Assembly: GCF_963675165.1 (NCBI RefSeq)
Contig: NC_087377.1
Coordinates: 1,389,501-1,453,500, forward strand
Direction: 5' to 3'
Source of the DNA: Halichondria panicea
Lineage: Eukaryota; Porifera; Demospongiae; Suberitida; Halichondriidae
Length of the DNA stretch: 64,000 nt
Position numbers and translations under genes: made by a program
Notes under the pieces: model-generated
Told to the model about the DNA's origin: nothing
The model's input: only the letters and a program-made list of their open reading frames with translations
The model's database searches: none
Shown here: positions 1-12,029 of the stretch, one piece after another
How the letters are laid out: each line of letters begins with the position of its first letter
Numbering within the stretch: position 1 is the stretch's first letter

Positions 1-1007
1 GCTCTTGCTGGCAGTGGTACTATCGCTCTTGCAGACAGCTTTTGTGGAGGCACTATATTTCTCGTACAGAAGATCGACTTTGATTTGCATTGTCAGTTCA
101 TCCTTGAAAGTACCTATGAGGGTAGCAACAGGCTTAGCAGAGCCTAGATTGCCCAGTTTACTACATAGCTCTATGTCAATATCCGAGTCAATCTTGGTAT
201 GATGGCTGATAGCTGAGAGGATTTGACAGAGCGTTTCTCTGTTTGTGTAAGTTGAATCGTACGGTGTGATCTTGTCCTTTCCTCGTTCGTAGGAGACTTG
301 ACACATGTCATCGAGGTCTTTGTCCAGTCGAAAAAATACCAGGAAAATCCCTGCGCCTTTGCTTAGAAATGGAAACATCTCCACGAATCCGGGCTGCCCA
401 CCTATATCGACCAGATTGAGTAGGACTTTGTTCAGCAGCTCATTAGTGTACTCTCCTGAACCCACAATACTCCGAAGTCTCGAAACAACCTTTTCAACAT
501 CTACAGTGGTCACTTTTACGACCTTTTCCGGTGGTTCTGGTGTTGGCCCAGGTGTTGGTGATACCGTTTCTTTGGGTGCAGTAGAAGCTTCATCAATCTT
601 GAGTTGAGTTTGCTTCTTTGGGTCAGTAGTTTCTTTTGTGGGCTGTTCCTTAAGTGGACTGACAGTGCTGTCTTCAATAGGTTCACAGGACATAAGGTAA
701 GAGAAGATAAACTGTGTTTCTTCCTCTAGACTTGAAGATGCTTTGAATTCAAGCTTGGTTCCAGATTTGTCAACAAAGGCCAATACTTGTTCACACTCGG
801 CTAGTAATGTACTGCAACGTTTCCTTTGATCTTCGGGCAGCAAAGACAGGTTAGTAATGGATCCAACAAGCCGCTGTCGAGTGGTCGTTTTTCCAAGACC
901 CGAGGGACCAATGAAGTGCGTCTTGAGATAGTGTAGCTCTATTGTACCACTTGTGTCGGCAATCAGCTCATCCAGTTTTTTCAAGTAGGTTCGGTTTTGA
1001 ATATTGA
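1..1007 (-). CDS. P-loop (ROCO-like) GTPase exon of the ankyrin-GTPase gene A, partial at window edge
   Basis: The minus strand is open from a 3' splice site (TTTTACAG just before 1007) to base 1 with no stop, about 335 codons. About 30 codons in is a Walker A loop GPSGLGKTT (plus strand about 888-915). About 200 residues later comes LVDIGGQPGF, which fits the DxxG switch-II motif of Ras/ROCO-type GTPases. Between them lies an acidic, threonine/proline-rich spacer. The exon starts in phase 1 (TC AAT ATT CAA), which fits the phase-1 ends of the ankyrin-gene exons at 5793-10626, so I infer it is the next exon of that gene. Ankyrin plus P-loop GTPase architectures are usually treated as intracellular signalling or innate-immune candidates in basal metazoans; here that role is inference. 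The C terminus, and any COR, WD or death domain, lies outside the window. Confidence 0.75.
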
Positions 1008-1357
1008 CTGTAAAACAGCAAACAATCGGTCATACATAATTATTTATTAAATCAAAGTACTTAATTTCAGTAAATTGAGGTATACAAATTGTAACATTAG
1101 ATCAACGGTACTAACTACAATTGTGTTCAATGGTTCGGGAGCAGAATTTAGTAGTTCCAATTTTATGATTTTCTGAACAAGACATCTCCACTGGCAAGTT
1201 CATAGTGAATGGTTGTCTATTTGGTGATACGTATAATTATATAGTAGCCATCATAAGTTTCCGTTTCGTTTTTAAAGCTGGCATAACAACACAACAGCAA
1301 CGCAAGGCAACTTATTACAAATTTATACGACGTTAGAGCATAATTATACATTGTTAA

Positions 1358-3298
1358 AGGGAAGGTACCATGAAAATATAAAGTTTTATTTTTTTGCCTT
1401 AAAATGTTCTTTGTGGGGTATAAAATAGCCCTGAGACAAAAAAATATTTTTCTGAAAATTAACTTTTCAGAGAAACAGGACTGTAGAAACACAATTTCTG
1501 GCTTAAAATTTTGCTTCCTGTTGTGGTCAAATGTGGGCGCGGTCAAACGTGACGTCAGAGTAGGCATTTGTGCTGCATGTAAAATGTATTCTGTGTGTGT
1601 TGAGTGTGTTGCAGCTGGTTGCTCCTTTACATCTAGCAGTCATACAGTTCTCTCAGTTGAAATATGAGTGGGAAAAACAAGTCCTATGTACCAGAGCTCA
1701 CTGAAAAGCAACAGAATCCTGTTTTTGTGTACAGTGAAAACTCACAGATATGACCTCCCTTGCTGCTCAGTTTGGGATCCAAAAGAGGAAGAAGCTGAGA
1801 TCTGAGGTCTGGAGCCATTCTAACTGTTTTCTATAAGGCAGTTATTCAGAAATAAACTGCCATATCGTCCTGTAAAAAGAGAGACCCTGAGATCAGAGTC
1901 ATGGAATGGAGAGATAGCCCTATAGAGAAGTGCCCGGTCGGCCGCTGTATACGGAAAAGCGAGAACGGAGACAGGTTAATAGCTTCTGTTTTTGTTCAAT
2001 CATGTATAATTATAATACCTCGCTGTAGTTGATACTTGATGCTTTACAAGAGACAACCTCTCTATACCGTGACTCCTGCATGTAGACCCGGCATGCAACT
2101 GAGACTCCTGATCAGACTACATATGCATGCAGTACCTCTCTTCCTATTTTCATGTTGGAAACAACTTCAGCAAGGGTCTCATTGTCATGCAAAGACAAGT
2201 GAAACCAAAACTTGACGTGTTAATAATGTAAAGATTACCGATAGTAACTCAAACCCCATCTAAATTATAAATTATAACTACCAAGGATGTCGATATTTAG
2301 TGTGAAGTGCTTGGACTCATGCATGGTGACTCTCCCCCTGTTGTCAAATCCCATACAACCTAATTTTGAGCCCAGCATCTTCTTCTCCTAAACGTTTGTC
2401 GCGACATTGACAAAAACGTAACTTTTAAATTGTCTCAAGAGTAATACACGTAATACAGGTTGAGTCAATAATCCTGCATGTGAAGAAGAAGGAAATTTGT
2501 TACGAATCGCAGCTATACTGCATGCACAGCTTGGTAGAACAACTCGTATAATTATATGTCTTCCAAGCCAGCCCCAGCACAACCGACTAGTTAAGAAAGT
2601 TATACCTTTCACACTGATAAACTTACTGGTGTATACTTCATTCTCATCTGCCTCACCATATCTGTGTTTGTGGGCAGTGTACACCATCTGTAGCACCCAC
2701 ATATCAAGGATCAAATCCATCACACTGATTCTCTATTGGTATAATACATTTCTACACAACGTACTACCGCATGCATTCACACCTGACACACTCAATTGCA
2801 TGACTGTATACTTATACATATAGACCTAGTCTATATACTAATTAGTCAATCAACATTTCCTATCCTGCCTTCATTGTCACCATCATCATCACCACTCGAA
2901 CTAGCATGGGAAGGCTTTCTCGCTCATACAGATATGGCTCCACAGCGCTTGTTTTATCTTCACTGCAGCTTTTTTCATGCTCAACAGATGAGAAGGAGTA
3001 GGAAAAACTCAACTGGCTTGAAAATCATAGCTAAAATCACATGTGTCTGTCAGTCAGACTCATGCAGCCACCAGTATGCATCAATTCAATGTTTACTAGT
3101 ACCTACTCTGACGTCACGTTTGACCGCGCCCACATTTGACCTCAACAGGAAGTAAAATTTTAAGCCTTTCTTAACAATCCTGTTCCTCAGAAACTTTAAT
3201 TTTTAAAAAAAATTTTTTGCATCAAGGTTATTTTATATCTCACAAAGAACATTTTAAGGCAAAAAAATAATACTTTATTTTTTCATGGTACCTTCCCT
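1358..3298. mobile_element. TTAA-flanked foldback element with roughly 220-bp inverted repeats
   Basis: The sequence AGGGAAGGTACCATGAAAA at 1358 is mirrored by its complement ending at 3298. The similarity continues inward for about 200 bp (for example GTGGGCGCGGTCAAACGTGA near 1532-1551 against its complement near 3115-3134). Both ends abut TTAA (1354-1357 and 3299-3302), the target duplication typical of piggyBac and Kolobok elements. No transposase reading frame was found inside, so it looks non-autonomous. Confidence 0.75.
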
Positions 3299-3437
3299 TT
3301 AATGTAGCGTATATGATACTATAAACGAGGCTATTTATTAAACCTACCCAGTTGCTATGATACAGACCCCAAGTGGGGAATATGATACTTTGTTGCATTT
3401 TGAGTGGGCAGATCAAAGGAAACACTGTGCCAAAATC

Positions 3438-3845
3438 TGCCATATGGCACAGGTCAAGCCTTGAACTGTGCCACTATCAGTATCTAGATACTGGCATAGT
3501 ATGGCTGAAGTTACCTAAAGCCCACCATATGGCACAGGTCAAGCCACAGGTCAAGCCTTGAACTGTGCCACTATCTAGATACTGGCATAGTATGGCTGAA
3601 GTTACCTAAAGCCCACCATATGGCACAGGTCAAGCCACAGGTCAAGCCTTGAACTGTGCCACTATCTAGATACTGGCATAGTATGGCTGAAGTTACCTAA
3701 AGCCTACCATATGGCACAGGTCAAGCCACAGGTCAAGCCTTGAACTGTGCCAGTATCTAGACTGGCATAGTATGGCTGAAGCTACCTAAAGCCCACCATA
3801 TGGCACAGGTCAAGCCTTGAACTGTGCCACTATCTAGATGTTACC
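3438..3845. repeat. about 91-bp tandem repeat, 4-5 copies
   Basis: The unit runs from AACTGTGCCACTATCTAGAT through CACCATATGGCACAGGTCAA. The first and last copies lack the short internal duplication of CAAGCCACAGGT. Non-coding. Confidence 0.85.
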
Positions 3846-5792
3846 TAAAGTCCACCCTCCACCCAGTAACCTGAAACGGTCCCTTTTATAGTATAACACT
3901 GTTAAACAGATTCAGTGGTAGGCAGAAAACATTTTTCATGCGTCTGGAGCATTCCACAGCCACCACAAGTAGTTGAAACTAGTTGTCCTATAAAAGGAGT
4001 GATGTGTACATGGAAAGGAATGCACAAGGAATGCAGTTGTTACACAGCTCACTCGTGCGCACATGGGATATATTGGCTCAGTAGTGCTCGAGGCCTGCGG
4101 CCCTCGGGCCTAAGTCACTATTCTACTCTATCTATACGAAATCTTGAATCTTGGAGAATTCTGACAAGTCATCTGTTTAGGTAATGTTAAATTCGTACGG
4201 AATGACCCACATGCAGGGAATGTCCCTTTAATCATTGGTGGGTGAGGTTTTACAATAAATCACTTAAACGTTGCAATCTGATGAATTGCACAATTTCAGC
4301 AGTTGGAACGAACTATAACATAGACATACACTGCCCTAGCTCAGTGTATTTACTGCATGTTCTTAGGTGCTCTAGTACATATCAATGCTTGCATGCTTCC
4401 TTGTTGAGGCTGCTGAGGAAGATATCCCATGTGTCATACTTGAACTCTTCATCACTTGTAGCGATACTCTGATTTAACCACACCCATTATATAATAATTA
4501 TCATAAAAAATTAATGTAGGCACTATAGCTACTTGTTGTCTGGAATCTCCTCGCCCGGCTTTAGAGACATCTCAATTTAGGTTGCTAGGCAACCAAAACA
4601 CATTCAATATGAAACCTTAATGAATAAATTATAATTAGCGTACAGTGAAAATTAATCTGACGGCAAAAATTAATTAAATTATGGTTAATAAGCTCAAAAA
4701 CAGTCCGTACTCCATGCAGTCATCGACTATGGTGAATCAGAGGGTCATGTATGGTAACATGACTATAGTGTATACCATATTCCTGACAACCCATGCAGGG
4801 TGTATGCACACACACACTACCATATACACATCGCTGTGCATGCGTGCCGAGGCATAATCATTCCATGCATGCACGGGCGCACAGTAAAACCTTTCAATCA
4901 CATGTACAGGGTCATGATAAAATGAGTATTATTATAACGTACAGTATAGCAGCCAATATAAAGTACCTGTTCTGTTTACGTAGTACGTCCGTAGTACGCT
5001 GGTAATAAACGCTAAAAAAATATACGCTCAAGATACACTGTAATTTATACACTGTTACGTTTTTTTTCTAATTCAACTGTTGTTACATTCGGCTATATAC
5101 CCATGCAGCTCTGCACGCAGCTAGCTATTATGAACTTTTGCAGCAGTTACCTGTTGGATAATTATTACAGCTAGCTATAGCTCTGACCTTGTAGAACAGA
5201 GATAGGGCTCATAATTATAGAGCTGCAGACATCCTGTTTGATGAGAAAGTTGAAAAACTTTGGTGCGTTTTATGTCTTTGTTGTAGATGCTTACAGCTAG
5301 ACATAACATAGCTAAGTAACTAGTCAGCTATGACACACGAGTTGACTAGGATTGTCTCTTAAAAACTTTGGTACGTTTTATGTCTTTGTTGTAGATGCTT
5401 ACAGCTAGACATAGCATAGCTAAGTAACTAGTCAGCTATAACACACGAGATGACTATAGGATTGTCTCTTCGTTTGTTTTCTAACACTTTTCTGCGAAAA
5501 GTATTTGCTTGCAACGTGCAACGGTAAATATAATACGGTGTGAAAACGGAAATGTTATAAACGTGTACTACGAACCTACTACAGACTTACTATACGTAAA
5601 CGGAACGGGTACTTTATATTGACCACTATTGTATGTGTATAAAGAGAAGAGGGCATGCAACTCACTAAAAGTGTGAGGCTGTATCAATTTACACATGAAC
5701 GGCAGGTCTAAAAATAGCGACAGTATGAATTATTTTGGCTGAGTCTGAGCAGCACGCCCACTTCTCTTAATAATTAAGGAATTATTACTCAC
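3846..5792. other. intronic or intergenic stretch with no recognised gene
   Basis: AT-rich DNA in which I see no coding exon on either strand. It holds a two-copy tandem duplication of about 109 bp at 5245-5468. Parts of 4260-5760 resemble 33850-34060, so it belongs to the segmental duplication shared with copy B. If the exon at 5793-5846 is joined to the exon at 1007, this stretch is part of a 4.8-kb intron. Confidence 0.5.
5245..5468. repeat. two-copy tandem duplication, about 109 bp
   Basis: AAAAACTTTGGTGCGTTTTA and the following roughly 105 bases are repeated once with a few substitutions, ending at GATTGTCTCTT each time. Confidence 0.85.
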
Positions 5793-7092
5793 TTGGGTTA
5801 GGGCCTTCCTTTGACGTGGAAGGATGTTTGGAACCATTTGGAGTATCTGAGGTGTAACAGTAAGAAGTCATAATAATTATGTACAACACAGTATAAAAAG
5901 TGATTCGAAAGGTCTTCGTTCTACAGTAGATGGGAAGGCACATGATCATTGTTGGGCTATAATAGAGTCTCCTACCAGTTGTTTCTGGTTGTTCATTGCC
6001 AGCACTGGGTGTCTGTTGACCAGAGAGAGGGTCAGAGGTCACTGGAGGAGAATGAGACAATTGTCTGACAGTCAGTACATAAAAACCAACTCCAATGACT
6101 ATAGGCTGTACACTGAAAAAAGGTCAGAATCACTTGAGACATAATCTTATGCCAATAACAATGCTGATAAAAAATCTCAACTGCTGTAGGAAAGGCAATG
6201 AATAACATTCGTCATTAAGACCGTAATTATTAGACTATTGCTCCTGCGTCCTCTGGGTGAGGATTAAAACATGTTTAGCTGACTCAGCATTAATAAACCT
6301 AACATGGTAGGGGAGTAGATGCTCAGTGTATAGCATATTACTAATCACATAGGATATGTAACACCAAGAGTTCATTAGGAAGAGTACGCAACTCCACTTA
6401 AAACCATAGTAGGCGTTCCTTCAGTCCTACGTCACAACCGCATGCTGTTGTATAAACTGTGAAATCAAATTTGCAATGAATAACATAGTGATGATTATCA
6501 CTAATGTTATTCATTTACAACTGAGGTAGGAAAGGCAATGAATAACAGCGTTACTAATTTTATTCATTGCCTTTCCTACTTGTTGCGGTTACAACAGCCA
6601 GTATCTGTAACGTAGGAGTGGAGGAATGCTTTTTGTGCACAGTCTATTGGAGTTGCGTAATGAACTCTTGGTAACACTCAATGACATAGTTACTAGAGAT
6701 TTATGGCAACGTAATGTTTAGGCAAGTAAACCACTTTACCCTAGCTTGGCTATAGGAACATGTTAGACTAGTGCGTAATTGAATGCCAAATTAATGTTAG
6801 AGCAAATGTTACAGGGTGGGGGAAAGTGAACCAGGGGGATATCCCTAACATTATGGGGGGGGGGGGGTAAATTGATCCACTTTCCTCCCCATGCACTGTA
6901 TGCCCTAGCCTGGTATTACTCACTTGATGAGGTCTTGTCAACAATTGAATTAGAAAGAAGTTGTTCGGAACCATTTCGAGTATCTGAGTGTGACAGTAAC
7001 AATTAATAATTATGTCATCTAACACATAAAGTATATACAACTGCAATAGTAATTCAGAACCTCTCCAATCTACGTAACAGTATAGACACACA

Positions 7093-7164
<72 letters not shown>

Positions 7165-9784
7165 GTCATGTGTAGCAGGTTTTTTAGCTGGATAGTAAAC
7201 CTGAGGGAGTGTAGTGGCTTGCAGAAGCCACTAATCACTCCAGGGTTACTATCCAGCTAAGAAGCTGTACTACACATGGTCTATCTCATGGTCTATCTCC
7301 CTTAGAAAATGCATTTTTGTTGGTACTAGTTAGAGCCCTGCTAGCAGGTCACTAACCAGATAGTGACCTGCTAGCAGGTTTCTTAGTTGGCAGTGGCCAC
7401 TTCAAAGCTTGAATATGCAAATTTTTTCTAAACAGTGCCAAAGTCTATTTGTTGAGGTTGACCTTCATAATGTTGTCATAACTCATAACTTTGTATACTT
7501 CTAAATTTACTAACCCTAAGCTTCATACATATACAATTGTATACCATTGGATTCCTTGTTAAAAGCGCTTCTTATCTGCATGCTGTAGAGCTGGTAAGCT
7601 CCAACCAGCTAAAAGTTAACCATGTAAAAGTTCCTGGCATACTTGTCAACCATAAATGAAGCCATAATTGATCACATAACTTCCGGGCAACACAAATAGA
7701 CTTTAGTGATGTATTATAGGCCAAGAAGTAGAATGGAATGTGCGTGGGAGTTGTCATTAATGAACTCCTGATTACCGTATAGCGGGTAATTTTCGTAGGG
7801 TAAAAAATTTTTCAAATCAAGAAACGATGGTTTTCGTGAGTAAAAATTTCGTTTAGTCTCGTTTCCCGCCTGCATTTCTATGTTCCGGTAAGCCATGCCT
7901 ACGTTGTGGAGGTCAGCTTGCCCACGAAAATAACGAATACATTACCCCACGAAAATTACCCGCTATACGGTATGACGTTTCATATTCCACGCCGGTATTA
8001 TTAGGGGTCTACAAAACACGTAATTGTACCACAACCATTTGTCCTACAAAAACAACGAAGGTATCTATGAAACCGGGATGGCTTGCTCTATTGGTGTACC
8101 AAATTTAAGCTTCATACACCTCTGTCTGTGGAAATTAGGTATGGGATTTCTAGAGACACATACCTGGTTCAGGAGTGGAGGGTTGTAGACACCGGAGATA
8201 ATTAATAACTTCAGTGCGACCCAACTGTACTGCCCAGTCAAGAGGAGTGTCGCCATCATCATCAGTCACATCTGGACAGGTAAGGGACAGAGATCTTGTA
8301 GTAGTACTGACAGAATTGACCATTACCATGCATGCACAATCAGCACAATCAGATACTTATCGAGTACAGGATGCCTATTATTATAATATTAGTATCGTGT
8401 ATGTATTGTATTACAGTTACCATAATTATAATTATGACTACATGATGATACATACAGGTACACTGATTAATTCACGGGTTGTTTACATTTCCAATCAGAG
8501 GATCTAATGAACCGGTACCCACTACAAAAATAACTCACCAACATCAACCTTGAGTACCTCCACAAGGTATTGCACTACTTCTATATATCCTCCCACACAA
8601 GCCAGGTGCAGTGGTGTTTGGTCCCCCTTGTTCCTCACATCTGTATGTGGTGATATAACCTCAGTGTAGTGATGACATGCACACACAATGACAACTCAAC
8701 TAAAATGTATTATTAGTTTGTATAGTATTCAAAATGAAGTTAATTATGATAATAAATACATCATGCAGTATTATAAGCTTCTCCGTGCTGGTCAGTAATT
8801 ATCCCAGCTGGGTGAGATAATTATGTTATTAGTGTGCGTGTACACAGTATCAAGGATTGTGGGAAATGAGAAATTACTTGAAAAAACATGTCTTATAATT
8901 ATTATTACAATCTACATGTACATCAACACATGCATGTTTTGTAATCTAGGAAATTAAACAGTCTATAAAAACATTCTTGTTGGGCTCAATCCTTTAGCTA
9001 TAAACACTACGCGACTGACACACACTTACCAATACGGCATTTCATCTCTTGTGATAAATACACCACAGTCTCCATATATCCTCCCGCACACGCCCAGTGA
9101 AATGCAGTCGTGCCCCATCGTCCATCACCTTTCTCTATATCAGCTCCACCACTAACGAGTGCTCTAGTGATCTCCAGGTAGCCCCTCCAGCATGGTAGGT
9201 GTACTGGAGGGATTCTACCCTTCTTAGTCCACTCCTCACTCCAGTAGAGCTGGTGATTGGGGTTGGCCCCCTGTCCCAAAACGGACCTCACTTTGCTGAC
9301 ATCATCATTCTCTACAGCCTCCCACAGATCCCTGGCCAGCTGCTCCTGAACACTGCATGTACAATAGTGTGTGCATGTGTGTGTGGGTATAGGTACATTT
9401 TGTAGGTAGGTGTGCGTGTGTGACATGCAATTCAACAAATTGCTTACGTGGGTGTATCTGGTTCAGTTTCCAGTCTCCTGTGTGATGTGTGTAGGTGTGT
9501 GTGTGTGTATGTGTGTGTGTGTGTGTGTGTGTGGGTATAGGTACATTTTGTAGGTAGGTGTGCGTGTGTGACATGCAATTCAACAAATTGCTTACGTGGG
9601 TGTATCTGGTTCAGTTTCCAGTCTCCTGTGTGATGTGTGTAGGTGTGTGTGTGTGTATGTGTGTGTGTGTGTGTGTGTGTGGGTATAGGTACATTTTGTA
9701 GGTAGGTGTGCGTGTGTGACATGCAATTCAATAAATTGCTTACCTGGGTGTATCTGGTTCAGTTTCCAGTCTCCTGTGTGATGT

Positions 9785-9823
<39 letters not shown>

Positions 9824-10626
9824 TAGGTACATTTTGTAGGTATAGGTGTGTGTGGGACATGCAATTCAACAAATTGCTTACCTGGGTGTATCTGGCACAG
9901 TGTCCAGCCTCCTGTGTGCATGTGTGTGTGTGTGTGTGTGGGTGTGTGTGTGTGTGGTGTGTGGGTGTGTGTGGGTGTATACAATGTACATTAATAAGCT
10001 CTTGTGAGCATTTATAAGCTCCACACTATAACAATCAGGTGGTGTCATTAAGGATTTAGTATAGAGGGGGAAATAAGGCGTGCTTTTGAAAAGTAACTAG
10101 AACATTTTTCTGAAAAAGGTCAACTGTTATTTCAATACCCTGTTAGTATGTAACACTTCCAGCTATGGTCACTCAGTCATACAACTAGTACCTGAATGCA
10201 AATTTTAGGGGGGGGGGTTGGAGCCAGAGGGAGATATCCCTGTATGACACCCTGACAATGATTAGCTATAAATTTATAGCCTGTTAAAATTAATTGCAAG
10301 CTAAATTGTACTTTGCTCACGTTCTCCTCTCTGGGGTCTTGAAACCGAGTTTCTTGCGAATCCACGGCACTAACCTGATGTGTGTGTGTTAGGGGGTCAA
10401 GTTTGTGTACGGACAATTATAATAATTATTACAATCAAAGTACTTCTTGATGCATGGTGGTATATGCAAGTTACTAGCTAGAGTAACACAACATGCAGAG
10501 CTTCCATTGATGAGCTCCAATTCTGATGAGGTGATTCCACCTCTGACTAATTAAAGGAATGATCCTCCCTCCATGCAATTACAAGGTCTACATGTTCACT
10601 CACCCTGAGTCTTCTCCAGTAGCCAT
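5793..10626 (-). CDS. ankyrin-repeat part of the ankyrin-GTPase gene, copy A
   Basis: Exons inferred from splice sites and phase, in transcript order: 10604-10626 (ATG, encodes MATGEDS), 9030-9352, 8539-8640, 8164-8271, 6924-6983, 5976-6041, 5793-5846, then probably 1007-1. The exon at 9030-9352 reads on from the first as GVQEQLARDLWEAVE and contains ankyrin repeats (GWxPxH-like PPVHLPCWRGYLEITRAL, then TAFHWACAGGYMETVVYL). The next two continue with QTPLHLACVGGYIEVVQYL and DTPLDWAVQLGRTEVINYL. The 3' exons encode a short Ser/Thr/Pro linker (TSDPLSGQQTPSAGNEQPE; DTPNGSKHPSTSKEGPNP). From exon 2 onward the internal junctions are mostly phase 1, as in shuffled repeat-module genes. Ankyrin arrays bind protein partners. 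Copy B lies 27 kb away on the same strand. Confidence 0.72.
6358..6680. mobile_element. MITE-like inverted-repeat element
   Basis: TAACACCAAGAGTTCATTA at the left is mirrored by TAATGAACTCTTGGTAACA at the right. Inner arms (CGCAACTCCA against TGGAGTTGCG) and nested hairpins such as GGAAAGGCAATGAATAA against TTATTCATTGCCTTTCC sit between. It lies in an intron of ankyrin gene A. Confidence 0.65.
7079..7160. repeat. (CA)n microsatellite
   Basis: An uninterrupted CA run preceded by a short CGCA run, intronic. Confidence 0.95.
7166..7277. mobile_element. hairpin MITE, about 112 bp
   Basis: CATGTGTAGCAGGTTTTTTA and the following GCTGGATAGTAAACC pair with GGTTACTATCCAGC and the final TACTACACATG, leaving a short loop. 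Intronic in ankyrin gene A. Confidence 0.65.
7774..7972. mobile_element. MITE of the ACCGTATAGCGGGTAA family
   Basis: It starts TACCGTATAGCGGGTAATTT and ends with the complement AAATTACCCGCTATACGGTA. Related copies occur near 17478, 30592, 34418, 36268 and 59796, and a single end lies near 19320. Confidence 0.75.
9388..9960. repeat. roughly 145-bp tandem repeat with embedded (TG)n, about 4 copies
   Basis: Each unit holds GGGTATAGGTACATTTTGTA, GACATGCAATTCAA, GTGGGTGTATCTGG and a variable GT run. It sits in the first intron of ankyrin gene A, just upstream of the exon at 9030-9352. Reading frames across it are low-complexity artefacts. Confidence 0.85.
10038..10253. mobile_element. MITE of the GGTGTCATacAGG family, copy 1
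   Basis: The ends GGTGTCATTAAGG and CCCTGTATGACACC are inverted. The interior (AAAGGTCAACTG, CCAGCTATGG, CACTCAGT, ATACAACTAGTA) matches the element at 38219-38394. Confidence 0.7.
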
Positions 10627-11103
10627 TGAAGCTTTATTCAAACACTCACCCCTTATTTGTCACTGCAGTAAACATAACAAAGTAAAGTGCCACACCCTCT
10701 TTCTGGGGCCTTCCCCTACTAATTAAACTGATCTATTTTTAGATACACAATTATAATTATTTGAGTGGGTGTTGATAATGATTCACAGCCACCACACTAT
10801 AAACAATAGCACATTAATGGTGGTGACCTAGGTAACTAGTAACTACACAGTTCTCTAGTGAGCAGCTCTTGAAATCCTCCAGCTCTTTGAAAGGACAGAC
10901 ATCCAGTTTAGCTCTCATATATACCTACAGTGGGAAAACAAGAGAGTCTCAAGTGGAATATTGTACTCTTGTGTGTGTGTGTGTGGGGGGGGAGTAGGTG
11001 GGTGGATATAAATATAAGGTGGGTGAATTTTTGTCCACCGTTCGTGTTACTAGCTCAAACGAAATGCTCACTTAAATATACAGCCAACCTCAAAGTCTCC
11101 ATT

Positions 11104-11366
11104 ATAGACCTGTGCTAGCAGGCCACCCTCTATAATACAGCTGGCCTCAAAGTCTCTATAGCATGTGTTTGGACCTGTGTTAGCAGGCCACCCTCTATAA
11201 TACATCCAGGTTAATGGGCCTCAAAGTCTCTATAGCATGTGTTTGGACCTGTGTTAGCAGGCCACCCTCTATAATACAGCCAGGTTAATGGGCCTCAAAG
11301 TCTCCATACCATGTGTTTGGACCTGTGTTAGCAGGCCACCCTCTATAATACAGCCACTGTTGGTCT
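11104..11366. repeat. 74-bp minisatellite, about 4 copies, in a kinase A intron
   Basis: The unit GGACCTGTGTTAGCAGGCCA ... CTATAATACAGCC ... AGTCTC ... ATAGCATGTGTTT is the same as in the 5.8-kb array of copy B (40229-46079). Both arrays end in CAGCCACTGTTGGTCTACC. Confidence 0.9.
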
Positions 11367-11722
11367 ACCGACCACTATACATACACAGGGTATACTAATA
11401 GTAAGGTACTCACAAAGACATTAGTGACATGGTTGGTGGTTCCTGTGATCCTGGACACCACCTCACACACTTGCCAGATACTGGGACGCAGCTCAGGGTC
11501 AGAGGTCAACAGGCAGCCTACAAAAGAGGGGGAGAATACACCTATCATTAGAGCAATACACTTAAGGATGGCAGAGTATCATAGCACCTGTAGCTAGTGT
11601 GTGTTCTTAAATAATTATAATTAGCTCTGAAAAAACAGGTCCAGTTCACAAAGAAAAAACCCCACTATTACAATAGTCTTAAACTAGATTTTATACGTAT
11701 ACCCAGTGGTACTGACTATAAG

Positions 11723-11758
<36 letters not shown>

Positions 11759-12029
11759 GGATGGAGGGTGTGAGGGGGTGGAGGGTGTGTGTGTGTGTGT
11801 GTGTGTACATGTACCTCTCAAGTTATGCAGCTGGGTCTTGTGTGTAGGGAGAGTCTTCAGGAATGCTGTACTGAGCACTGACTATGGCTAGAGGGTTGTC
11901 ACCAAATGGAGTATCCATGAAGCACAGCTTGAACAGTAGTACGCCCAGTGCCTGTGTGTGGGCAGGTGTGTGTTGTGTGAGGGTGTGATGATAATTATGG
12001 GTATTCAGTGTTCATTGAGAGCTTTCAAA

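Noticed and set aside
305-607. Plus-strand open frame of 100 codons (and 5-202)
   Set aside because: They are shadows of the GTPase exon, which is open for the full 1007 bases on the minus strand with recognisable motifs.
5785-6060. 91-codon minus-strand frame as a single small gene
   Set aside because: It spans two short linker exons with an intron between. Splice sites and the copy B counterparts support two exons.
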